A stretch of 13,614 nt of DNA from GCA-2862545 sp047609825 (GTDB taxonomy: Bacteria; Myxococcota_A; UBA796; GCA-2862545): the NCBI GenBank assembly GCA_047609825.1, contig JBLFXJ010000219.1, positions 1 to 13,614 of the forward strand, in the 5' to 3' direction. Positions 1-6,794 of the stretch are shown one piece after another; within the stretch, counting starts at the first letter, position 1; every line of letters starts with the position of its first letter. The notes under the pieces are model-generated. The model saw only the letters and a program-made list of their open reading frames with translations, searched no databases and was not told where the DNA came from. The position numbers and the translations under genes were made by a program.

Positions 1-1291
1 CGGTGACCGGCTGGTTCATGAAGATCAGCAGGCCGCCGTCGGCCAGGTGGTCGAGGTAGGCCCCCATCGCCTCATAGGTGTCGAGGAACTTGCGGGTGTG
101 GCCGGTGCGGCTGGTGTGCACCGCCCCGTTGTTCGCCACATAGATCAGGTCATAGGTGCGGTCGTCCCGGTTGAGGAAGTCGCGCCCCTCGGCGTTCACC
201 AGGTCGATGTTCGGCTTGTCGACGAACTCGCCGAGCCGGTACTGCTCGAGCTTGGGGTGGTGGGCCCAGTTCACCACGGTGGGGTTGAGCTCCACGCCCA
301 CCACGTCCGCTGTGCCGCCAGAGAGCGCGTCGAACGCGATCATGTCGCGGCCCGCGCCGGCGAAGATCACCAACACCGACTTCGGCTCCAGACCGAGCGC
401 CCAGGCGAACCGGCGCTGCCACTCGGCCTCGTACACCTTCTCCCGAAGCCGATCTGGGCGGTAGGGGAGCACGGTCACGTTGGACAGCCCGTTGTCCTGC
501 ACGATGGACAGGCTCGTCCCTTGGCCCTTGCCGTGCCGCGCTCGGAGCAGTGCGGTCCGCGCGATCTCGTTCCACTCGACATCCACCACCTCGACCTTCT
601 TCGCGCCGCGGGCCACCGTGCGGGCGAGGGACATCGGGTCGGGCTGCTCGTGGAACACCAGGCCGCCCGCCGCGAGACCGGCGATCAGCACCGTTCCCAC
701 GACCCCGGCGCCGCGAACCGCCGGGGTGCGCGGGCCGCCGACCCAGAGCAGGGCCAGCGCGCCGAGCAACACCACCACCAGGGTGGTGGACAGGTCGGTG
801 AAGGTGAGCAGCATCGGGGCGAGCACACACCCGAGGGCCGCACCGGCGAGGTCGAAGAAATACAGCCGGCCGATCCGGTGGGACCACTCGCTGAACAACG
901 TGGCGAACAACGCACCGAAGATGGCGTATGGCGGCAGGAACAGCGTGGCGTACACCACGAGGCGCAGCGCATCGGTGGACGGATTGGCCAGGCTCACGTG
1001 GATCTGGTCGAAGAACACATTGGACACGACGAAGAACGCGACCAGCACCAGCGCCAGGGTGGGGAGCAGTGCTGCTGAGAGGGTCTGCACGAGCCGATCG
1101 GAGGGGCCCCGGTAGGCGAAGTGCCGATACATCGACCCCATCGCCAGGCCGAGCAACGCGATGGGAATCGCGAGGAAGTCCATGCTGTTGCCCAGGAAGA
1201 AGGCCAGCATGCGGACCTGGACCAGCTCGTAGGCGAGGCTGACAACGCCCACCAGGAAGACCACGGCCATGGCGCGGCGCTCGGCGTCCAT
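1..1291 (-). CDS. Spermidine-synthase-like polytopic membrane protein (3' end beyond window)
   Basis: The minus-strand frame is open from an ATG at 1291 to the window edge (430 complete codons, no stop), so the C-terminus is missing. GAGAGG lies about 5 bases before the ATG and supports this start. The first ~213 residues hold about seven hydrophobic segments (roughly 7-34, 37-57, 74-94, 108-133, 145-165, 168-186, 192-213). A soluble Rossmann-like domain follows: motif I FAGAGRD (310-315), an acidic residue ending the next strand in VVGVELNP (330-337), then NAEGRDFL (366-373) and YDLIYV. This order of membrane segments plus a spermidine-synthase/SAM-methyltransferase fold matches a family usually annotated as spermidine synthase or fused MFS/spermidine synthase. 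True polyamine synthesis is doubtful: motif I is not the usual GGGDG form, and the substrate cannot be read from sequence. Divergent from the TPR gene at 1463. Confidence 0.8.
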   Translation of the reverse strand, partial: MDAERRAMAVVFLVGVVSLAYELVQVRMLAFFLGNSMDFLAIPIALLGLAMGSMYRHFAYRGPSDRLVQTLSAALLPTLALVLVAFFVVSNVFFDQIHVSLANPSTDALRLVVYATLFLPPYAIFGALFATLFSEWSHRIGRLYFFDLAGAALGCVLAPMLLTFTDLSTTLVVVLLGALALLWVGGPRTPAVRGAGVVGTVLIAGLAAGGLVFHEQPDPMSLARTVARGAKKVEVVDVEWNEIARTALLRARHGKGQGTSLSIVQDNGLSNVTVLPYRPDRLREKVYEAEWQRRFAWALGLEPKSVLVIFAGAGRDMIAFDALSGGTADVVGVELNPTVVNWAHHPKLEQYRLGEFVDKPNIDLVNAEGRDFLNRDDRTYDLIYVANNGAVHTSRTGHTRKFLDTYEAMGAYLDHLADGGLLIFMNQPVT

Positions 1292-1415
1292 CCAACCCTC
1301 TCGAAGCGCAGACCGGCGCGACTAACGCGCACCCCACGGCAGGGCCCGCGTCCGGGCGGGCGGCGTCGTTCCGATGGCGATCACCCCGGAAATCCGAGCC
1401 GCTGGGTTGTCCGCG

Positions 1416-1427
1416 CGGTCCGGACCG
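1416..1427. other. 12-base perfect palindrome in divergent intergenic gap
   Basis: The 171-base gap 1292-1462 separates two divergent genes and must hold both promoters. It contains the perfect palindrome CGGTCCGGACCG, and at 1344-1357 a short GC hairpin (GCCCG, 4-base loop, CGGGC). The palindrome could be an operator, but such GC-only symmetry arises easily by chance in DNA of this composition. No convincing -35/-10 pair is visible. Confidence 0.2.
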
Positions 1428-1462
1428 GCACTACGACGTCGACCTCAACCCGAGGTGTTCCC

Positions 1463-4069
1463 ATGACTTCAGTGCTTCCCGCGCATCGCTCCACCCACGA
1501 CCGCACCCTCGTCATCCGGTTGGCCGCGCCGTCGTCGGTCCACAGCCGGCTGGAGGCGGAGGGTCGGTTCGGGAACGCGCCGGTGACCGACCCCGAGTGG
1601 GTGCATCACTACGCGCAAGGGGCCCTCGGAACGTATGATCTCGTCGACGCACGGGCTGGCCAGTCGCCCGGCGGCGGCGTCTGGCTCGAGGTGGAGGGCC
1701 GGGGGTGTGCGCTGGTGGATCCGCTCACGTTCACCGAGGAGGTGCTCTCCATCCCGCTGGATGACCTGGTGCATGGCCTGCCGGAGGCGATGCTCAGGGC
1801 GCCGGGCCAGGCGCCGGTGAGCGTCGAGCCGTTCGAGGTGGAGGTGTCGTGGTCGATCACCCTGCCCCCTGGGTTTCGGGTGCTCCACCACCCCGACGAC
1901 GCGTCGATCGACCTCGGGCCGCTGTCGAGCGAGGTGGCGTGGCGGGTGGAGGGGCGCTCGGTGCAGGTCAGCGCGCGGCTGCGGGGCCAGTCCGCATTCC
2001 TCGGGCCCGCAGAGCAGGAGCCGATGTTCCGTTGGCTGGTCGCCCAGGCCCGGCCGGAGGTCCCGCTGGGGTTCGCTCCGCTGATCCTCGGCGAACAGGG
2101 CGCGTTCTGCGACGCCATCCGCCAGGTGGATGCGCTGGCCGCTGCGCACCCGGAGGAGCGGGGACTGGGGGCGGCTCAGGCCATGGTGCGAGCGCGGGCC
2201 GGGCTGCGCGAGGCTGCGGTGGCCCGGCTGGAGGGGCTGGCGGAGCCGCACCGCTCCTACTGGGAGGGGGTGGTGCTCGGCCACAACCTCGCGGGGGAGG
2301 ACGGGGGCCAGGGCCTGGACCGGGAGGGCAGCATCGCGGCACACCGGCGCGCGGCTGAGGGGGGGCATCCACTGGGCAGCGTGTTCCTCGCGTGGACCCT
2401 GCGGCACAACGCGGCCGTGGTGTTGCACGGGCACGGCAGTGCGCCCGAGGCCGCCATCGAGGCGTGCATCCAGGCCGACGCCCAGGGCCACCGCGCGCGG
2501 ATGGACTGGATGGTGGAGGATCTGGTGGCGGTGGGCCGCTACCGCGACGCGCTGAAGGTGGTCGCCGAGCAGGCGTGTCACATGGCCGGTTCGCCAGCGG
2601 CGGTGTTCGCGGTCGGGCAAGTGCATGGCCTGGAAGCGGGGTGGGCCCATGCCCAGCGCGAGGTGCAGTCCAGCCGCGACCTGCACCGGTTGTTCGGCAA
2701 GGGGTGGGAGGTGGCCCTGAGGCGTGGCGACTACGCTGGCGCCCGGGCGATCCTCGAGCGGGTGCACTCCAACGGGCGTCGGCAGGAGGGGCTGCGGCTG
2801 GGGATGAACCCGCTGGCGGCGGAGGAGTGCCCCTGGGCGCCCGACAGCCCCGAGGCGGCCGTGGTCGCGGCGGTGGAGGCGGCCGAGCCCGGATCGGCGC
2901 TGGCGGATGCGCTGGCGGCGCCAACGAAGCTGTACGGCCCGGAGGCGGCCCTGGCGCTGTTCCGCGGCGGGCTGGAGGTGGTGGAGCGGGAGCCCGGCGT
3001 CGGCGTGGCCGTGCGGGTCGACCTGCTCCTGTTCGACCGCACCGCCGTGTGGCTCGCGGAGGAGGCCTCGGGCTGGCGGGTGGTGGGTGCTGAGGGCGAT
3101 GGTGCGCCGATGCTCGCCGAGGCCCTGCGTCACCTGCACGGCGACGCCCACGCGATGCGCACCTGGGCCCGGTGGGCGGTGGATGCGGCGGAGGGCGTGG
3201 GCTTCACCTCCAAGGGCCACAACCCGGTGACGGCCACCATCGGCCGGCTGTTCGGGCGGGTCGGGCTCACGGCCTTCGAGTCTCGCGGCGGCATGGGTGG
3301 CACCAGTCCGCTGTCCCGCGGGTGGGCCGCGGTGCGGCCAGGGGTTGTGGAGGAGGTGCGGGCCTTCGTCCAGGCGTTCGCGCTCGAATCCACCACAGCC
3401 GCACCCCCCGACCTCGACGGCCTGCGCCCGGCGCTAGTCCAGGCCCTGGCGCCGCAGGTCTTCGACGGGCTGGTCCGGCAGGGGCAGGTCGAGGCCGCCC
3501 GCGAGGTGCTCGATCACCTCCCCACCGACGCCCACCTCCTGCTCGACATCGCCCGGGCTCACGGGGCGGCCGGGCGGCACGCCGAGGCGCTGGCCGTCGG
3601 GCGCGAGGCCGTGGCGATGGCCCCCGACGACCCGTCCGTCAGTTCCCGGTGGGTGCATCGGCTGCTCGGGGCTGGCGTGCCCCGGTCCGAGGTGCTGTCC
3701 GACGTGCGCGCCGGGGGGGCAGCGATGGAGGCGAGCGGGACCGCGGCATGGGACCTGTGCTGGTGGCTGTTGTTCGGCGACGCCGACGACCACGCCCGCG
3801 CCCGACGGTGGGCCGAGCATGCCTACGCGGCCGGCGACCGCCACCACGCCTTTCTCCACACCCTCGCGCTGGGCCGCGCCCTCGACGGCGAGGTGGACGG
3901 CGCGCTGGAGGCGATGCACGCGGCCTGCGTCGACGGCGCCCTCGACCCCGTGTTCGCCGGAGTGCGGGCCCGGCTCGCCGCGGTCCTGGGCGACGCCAGC
4001 ACCGCCACCGCACTGGTGGCTTCCTTGCCGGAGGGGCCGTGGACCGACCGGGAACGACTCACGCGGTGA
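1463..4069 (+). CDS. Large TPR-repeat protein with DUF3858-like N-terminal domain
   Basis: 868 residues. ATG 1463 is preceded by GAGGTG at a suitable distance; the open frame extends further upstream, but that part is arginine/proline-rich noise overlapping the divergent promoter region. There is no signal peptide, lipobox or membrane segment, so it is probably cytoplasmic. Residues ~118-196 (FEVEVSWSITLPPGFRVL followed by a SSEVAWRVEGRSVQVSARLR strand pattern) resemble the beta-sandwich tail (DUF3858) found after DUF3857/transglutaminase domains, but no transglutaminase core is present. The rest is helical and alanine-rich, with Sel1/TPR-like stretches: AAHRRAAEGGHPLGSVFLAW in the middle and a clear TPR near 697-725 (ARAHGAAGRHAEALAVGREA then MAPDDP). 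TPRs suggest a protein-binding scaffold; the partner is unknown. The 3' end overlaps the convergent DUF302 gene by 11 bases. The CDS is secure, the domain reading moderate. Confidence 0.85.
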   Translation: MTSVLPAHRSTHDRTLVIRLAAPSSVHSRLEAEGRFGNAPVTDPEWVHHYAQGALGTYDLVDARAGQSPGGGVWLEVEGRGCALVDPLTFTEEVLSIPLDDLVHGLPEAMLRAPGQAPVSVEPFEVEVSWSITLPPGFRVLHHPDDASIDLGPLSSEVAWRVEGRSVQVSARLRGQSAFLGPAEQEPMFRWLVAQARPEVPLGFAPLILGEQGAFCDAIRQVDALAAAHPEERGLGAAQAMVRARAGLREAAVARLEGLAEPHRSYWEGVVLGHNLAGEDGGQGLDREGSIAAHRRAAEGGHPLGSVFLAWTLRHNAAVVLHGHGSAPEAAIEACIQADAQGHRARMDWMVEDLVAVGRYRDALKVVAEQACHMAGSPAAVFAVGQVHGLEAGWAHAQREVQSSRDLHRLFGKGWEVALRRGDYAGARAILERVHSNGRRQEGLRLGMNPLAAEECPWAPDSPEAAVVAAVEAAEPGSALADALAAPTKLYGPEAALALFRGGLEVVEREPGVGVAVRVDLLLFDRTAVWLAEEASGWRVVGAEGDGAPMLAEALRHLHGDAHAMRTWARWAVDAAEGVGFTSKGHNPVTATIGRLFGRVGLTAFESRGGMGGTSPLSRGWAAVRPGVVEEVRAFVQAFALESTTAAPPDLDGLRPALVQALAPQVFDGLVRQGQVEAAREVLDHLPTDAHLLLDIARAHGAAGRHAEALAVGREAVAMAPDDPSVSSRWVHRLLGAGVPRSEVLSDVRAGGAAMEASGTAAWDLCWWLLFGDADDHARARRWAEHAYAAGDRHHAFLHTLALGRALDGEVDGALEAMHAACVDGALDPVFAGVRARLAAVLGDASTATALVASLPEGPWTDRERLTR

Positions 4070-4460
4070 GGGCGGCCAGTGCCCGGCGCAGGCTGGCAGA
4101 GGCCTCCTTCGCCACGCTGGCGAGCCCGTCGCCCTCGATCATCCCGAACATTGCGTCCGGATCGAGGGCGCTCACCACGGTCACCCCCGGCTCCATCTCC
4201 TGGAGCAGCACGTTGCACGGCAACAGCAGGCCCACGTGGGGCTCGGCGTCCACCGCCCGGCTCGCCAGCGGCGGGTTGCACGCGCCGAGGATCCGATACG
4301 GCCGAATCTCTCGTCCGAGCTTCTTCTTCAGCGTAGCGGCCACGTCGATCTCGCTCAGGATGCCGAAGCCCTCCGCGCTCAGCGCAGCGACGACATGTGG
4401 CTGCACCGCGTCGATGCTCCCCGCGACCTGAGTGACGATGCCGTACGACGGTTTGTCCAT
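4059..4460 (-). CDS. DUF302 domain protein
   Basis: 133 residues from ATG 4460, chosen because GGAGGA sits about 6 bases upstream; a longer frame reaching 4538 adds an unlikely Cys/Trp-rich leader. The sequence follows the DUF302 pattern: an N-terminal strand-helix (YGIVTQVAGSIDAVQPHVVA), GFGILSEIDVAATLKKKLG, then PYRILGACNPPLA, and GLLLPCNVLLQE. Both cysteines (in LGACNP and LLPCNV) are retained. DUF302 proteins are small soluble alpha/beta proteins of unresolved function, often near redox or sulfur genes; no such neighbour is seen here. Its stop overlaps the end of the TPR gene by 11 bases in convergent orientation. Its start lies inside the region from which the damaged TSP3 gene is read in the opposite direction. 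Confidence 0.85.
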   Translation of the reverse strand: MDKPSYGIVTQVAGSIDAVQPHVVAALSAEGFGILSEIDVAATLKKKLGREIRPYRILGACNPPLASRAVDAEPHVGLLLPCNVLLQEMEPGVTVVSALDPDAMFGMIEGDGLASVAKEASASLRRALAALTA

Positions 4461-5433
4461 CTCTGTCCTCCATGTGCAGTGGATGCAGCAGACGCCCCAA
4501 TCGTGCCGTGGTTCGCGAGTCGCCGTCGGCTGTGGCATTGTGTTGCCCCACGCGGTGGGCGCCGCACCCGGCGAGGGGCCCTGTCGCGCGTGGCTGGGCG
4601 GCTACTGCCTGGGCCTCGAACGGCCGGTGGGGCTCGCAGCCCGCGCGGTGGCAGACGGGGATGGGCGCGCCCAGTTCAGCCTGCCCGCGGGCCGGTGGGT
4701 CGGTGGGTCGGTGGGTCGGTGGGTCGGTGGGTCGATGGGTCGATGGGTCGGCGCCGAGTACTGCTACCAGGCGATGGTGCGCCGCGGTCCGATGGGCATC
4801 GCGAGCGGGTTCTCAGAGGTGCTGTGCGTGGAGCACTGCTCGGTAGAGGACGACGACGACGACGGCATCTGCAACGCGTTCGATGTCTGTCCTGGGGGCC
4901 GCGACGACCTCGACGGCGACGGCGACGGCATCTGCGACGCGCTCGACCTGTGCCCGGACGACGTAGGCGCGCCCGACGAAGACGGCGACGGCGTGTGCGA
5001 CACAGAGGATCTCTGCCCAGGAGATGATGCCGCCGACGAGCACGGCGACGGCGTGTGCGACGGCCTCGACCTGTGCCCCGGCGATGATGCGGCCGACGAA
5101 GACGGCGACGGCATCTGTGACGGCCTGGACTTCGGCGACGGCATCGGCTTCGACGCGCTCGAGTGGACCGGCACCCTGCGCGACGTGTCGGTGTCGCCCG
5201 ACGGCAGCGTCTCGCTCCTCGCGGAGACCGGTGGAGAGCTGTACGTCACCTGCTACAGCTCCGATGGAAGCGCCTACGCGGCCCGGTCGCGGTCGGCGAC
5301 GAGGGCGACGTGTCCAATGTGGCGGGCATCTACCGCTCACGGGTGTCGGGGCACACGTTGGTCACCTGGCGGGGCTACGGCGGACCGGTGGAGGAGCTCC
5401 GCTACGCCCACCTCGACCCCGACTGCTCGGTGA
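4432..5433 (+). CDS. Thrombospondin type-3 repeat surface protein, N-terminal part (frameshifted gene)
   Basis: Meaningful sequence runs from about 4540 to 5285. It has a Gly/Cys-rich domain (GPCRAWLGGYCLGLERPVGLAARAVADGDG, then EYCYQAMVRRG) typical of secreted deltaproteobacterial proteins of this type. A DDDDDGICNAFDVCPGG segment and further D-x-D-x-D-G-x-C repeats follow: thrombospondin type-3 calcium-binding repeats. After about 5285 this frame turns into Arg/Thr-rich nonsense to the stop at 5433, while the true protein continues in another frame (next entry). The start is uncertain: ATG 4432 lies antisense to the DUF302 gene, and ATG 4483 or a GTG nearby are alternatives, none with a ribosome binding site. 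No signal peptide is visible, although an exported protein would need one, so the 5' end may be lost. An octanucleotide tandem repeat interrupts the domain at 4693-4748. Probably a pseudogene, or a sequencing error in a real gene. Confidence 0.6.
   Translation: MTMPYDGLSISVLHVQWMQQTPQSCRGSRVAVGCGIVLPHAVGAAPGEGPCRAWLGGYCLGLERPVGLAARAVADGDGRAQFSLPAGRWVGGSVGRWVGGSMGRWVGAEYCYQAMVRRGPMGIASGFSEVLCVEHCSVEDDDDDGICNAFDVCPGGRDDLDGDGDGICDALDLCPDDVGAPDEDGDGVCDTEDLCPGDDAADEHGDGVCDGLDLCPGDDAADEDGDGICDGLDFGDGIGFDALEWTGTLRDVSVSPDGSVSLLAETGGELYVTCYSSDGSAYAARSRSATRATCPMWRASTAHGCRGTRWSPGGATADRWRSSATPTSTPTAR
4693..4748 (+). repeat. Octanucleotide tandem repeat, 7 copies
   Basis: Five copies of CGGTGGGT are followed by two of CGATGGGT, with no interruption. 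In the TSP3 frame this encodes an 8-residue period (RWVGGSVG, RWVGGSMG), because three copies make 24 bases. Residues on either side (FSLPAG before, AEYCYQAM after) read as one continuous domain, so the array looks like an in-frame expansion. As eight is not a multiple of three, gain or loss of one copy would break the frame. Confidence 0.9.
4921..5136 (+). repeat. 60-base coding repeats (thrombospondin type-3 units)
   Basis: Units begin at 4921, 4981, 5041 and 5101 (the last partial), exactly 60 bases or 20 residues apart. Each encodes the pattern GDGxCDxxDLCPxDDxxxDE. The units at 4981, 5041 and 5101 are close at DNA level, with GACGGCGTGTGCGAC and GCCGACGA blocks kept, which suggests duplication within the gene. 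The alternating Asp and paired Cys are the known calcium-binding and disulfide positions of this repeat family. A diverged copy lies at about 4849-4914. Confidence 0.85.
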
Positions 5434-6161
5434 ACGTCTACGAAGGCGTGCTGTGGGACAACGACTACGTGGAGTTCCACGACGCCGCCATCGCGGATGA
5501 TGGGCGTGCCGTGGTGACCTACTCCGACGGGGCCACCTGGGTGGCGTTCCTCGACGCCTCAGGCGGCGTGCTGCGCACCGAAGAGGCGTTCGACATCGGT
5601 GCGGCCTACGGCGGGCATGTGGCGATCAACAAAGTCACCGGCGCAGGCCTGGTGGGCGGCCAGGTCCACAGCGGCAATGGCATCTACTACCGCAGGTTCG
5701 ACGCAGGCTTCGGCTGGGTGGACGGCGCCGAGGTGCACATGGACACCAGCAACTACCACTACTGGTATGACGGCTACACCGTCGGGATGAACGACCGGAG
5801 CGAGTTCGTGTTCCTGTGGAAGTCGGCCACGAACCAGATGGACGCCCGGTTCTTCGACGCCGGCGGCGGGCATGTGAACCAGATCTCGTGGGGCACCCCG
5901 GACATCGGCTACGGCTGGGACTCGTTCCGCGCCCGGCACTCCGAGATCCCGCTTCGGGGTGACAACTTCATCCTCGGAGACGTGTTCAGCTCAGGCGGGG
6001 AGGTGGTGAACCACTACGAGTACACCCCGGCTGGCGCGCTCGTGTCGACGAGCGACACCACCACCTTCGTGTCCCAAGGACTGTCCATCCGCACGGATGA
6101 CTCGGGCACCGCGCTGCTCCGCGAGGGCAACACCCTCGAGGTGCGGCTCGACTACCCCTGA
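5286..6161 (+). CDS. C-terminal part of the TSP3 repeat protein, out of frame with its N-terminal part
   Basis: From about 5286 the plausible protein sequence switches to this frame: VAVGDEGDVSNVAGIYRSRVSGHTLVTWRGYGG onward, ending LEVRLDYP at the TGA 6159-6161. Inserting one G in the CGG at 5284-5286 would fuse TCYSSDGSAYAAR to VAVGDEGDV and restore a single reading frame. The domain is about 290 residues, rich in Gly, Asp and aromatics, with repeated strand patterns such as GRAVVTYSDGATWVAFLD and SEFVFLWKSATNQMDARFFD. This suggests a beta-propeller-like extracellular fold; I do not recognise a named family. There is no ribosome binding site here and the nearest start codons (ATG 5163, GTG 5310) are unconvincing, so it is unlikely to be a separate gene. 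The stop lies inside the first copy of a 19-base duplication. Confidence 0.6.
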   Translation, partial: VAVGDEGDVSNVAGIYRSRVSGHTLVTWRGYGGPVEELRYAHLDPDCSVNVYEGVLWDNDYVEFHDAAIADDGRAVVTYSDGATWVAFLDASGGVLRTEEAFDIGAAYGGHVAINKVTGAGLVGGQVHSGNGIYYRRFDAGFGWVDGAEVHMDTSNYHYWYDGYTVGMNDRSEFVFLWKSATNQMDARFFDAGGGHVNQISWGTPDIGYGWDSFRARHSEIPLRGDNFILGDVFSSGGEVVNHYEYTPAGALVSTSDTTTFVSQGLSIRTDDSGTALLREGNTLEVRLDYP

Positions 6162-6189
6162 GCGTCGGGCCTACCCCTGAGCGTCGGGC
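6152..6189. repeat. 19-base perfect tandem duplication between convergent genes
   Basis: CTACCCCTGAGCGTCGGGC occurs at 6152-6170 and again, directly adjoining, at 6171-6189. The first copy holds the TGA of the TSP3 gene (6159-6161). The second begins with the stop of the maleylacetoacetate isomerase gene on the other strand (TAG, 6171-6173). Removing one copy would make the two genes overlap by about ten bases without changing either protein. Confidence 0.95.
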
Positions 6190-6794
6190 TGACGGTCGGG
6201 GTGGGACGCCTGGAACACCGGCATTGCCGCGCACCGGGCCTCCACCGCGAGCAGCGTAGGCAGGCCGCTCAGGTCGCACGCGAACCGGCGGGCGTTGTAC
6301 AGCTGGGGCACGAGCAACAGGTCGGCTACTGTGGGCGCATCGCCGCACAGGAACGGCGTGCCCCCATTGGCCATCGCCTCCAGCGCGGCGAGCCCGCGGC
6401 TGATCGCCTCCCGGCCCCACACCACCCGGTCGCCGCCGATGGCGTCGATCCCCTGGAGCACCGCCAGGTTCTGCAGGGGCTGGATGCCCGAGTTCACCAC
6501 CTCCGCCATCGCCCGGCAGCGGGCCCGCCCGAGGGCGTCGGCCGGGAGCAGCGGCGGGCTCGGGTGGGTCTCGTCGAGCCACTCGAGGATCGCCAGGCTC
6601 TGGGTGAGCTGCGTGCCGTCGGCCAGCTCCAACACCGGCACCTGGCGCAGCGGATTGCGCGCCGCGTGGGCCGGCGCGCGTTGCTCGGCCTTCACCAAGT
6701 GCACCGGCACGTTCGTGTAGTCGAGCCCTTTCAGGGCCAGGCCGATGCGCACGCGCCAGGCGCTCGAGCTGCGCCAGTAGCCGTACAGGATCAT
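6171..6794 (-). CDS. maiA: Maleylacetoacetate isomerase (zeta-class glutathione S-transferase)
   Basis: 207 residues, close to the usual length. It converts 4-maleylacetoacetate to 4-fumarylacetoacetate with glutathione, the penultimate step of tyrosine/homogentisate breakdown, in the cytoplasm. The N-terminal thioredoxin-like domain carries SSSAWRVRIGLALKG (9-23), the zeta-class active-site loop; the Ser-Ser pair is kept, while the Cys seen in the human enzyme is Ser here. QVPVLELADG and the glutathione-contacting QSLAILEWLDE follow. The C-terminal helical domain has FLCGDAPTVADLLLVPQLYNARRF, very characteristic of this family. The ATG overlaps the stop of the fumarylacetoacetate hydrolase gene (ATGA), implying translational coupling. 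The stop lies in the 19-base duplication. A generic GST is the only alternative; the neighbour makes that unlikely. Confidence 0.93.
   Translation of the reverse strand: MILYGYWRSSSAWRVRIGLALKGLDYTNVPVHLVKAEQRAPAHAARNPLRQVPVLELADGTQLTQSLAILEWLDETHPSPPLLPADALGRARCRAMAEVVNSGIQPLQNLAVLQGIDAIGGDRVVWGREAISRGLAALEAMANGGTPFLCGDAPTVADLLLVPQLYNARRFACDLSGLPTLLAVEARCAAMPVFQASHPDRQPDAQG

Noticed and set aside
47..1078. Long plus-strand open frame (343 codons) opposite the membrane protein gene
   Set aside because: Composition is His/Val/Arg/Glu-rich noise typical of the antisense of a GC-rich gene. The minus-strand frame has real membrane segments and a SAM-fold.
1469..3220. 583-codon minus-strand open frame inside the TPR gene
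   Set aside because: Lacks recognisable motifs and is His/Arg/Pro-rich. It is a shadow created by high third-position GC of the plus-strand gene.
4921..5136. Evenly spaced repeats resembling a CRISPR array
   Set aside because: The repeats are in frame, encode calcium-binding thrombospondin type-3 units, and have no unique spacers.
5280..5290. Programmed -1 ribosomal frameshift in the TSP3 gene
   Set aside because: A -1 shift would join the two frames, but there is no classical slippery heptamer and no obvious downstream structure. Mutation or sequencing error is simpler.
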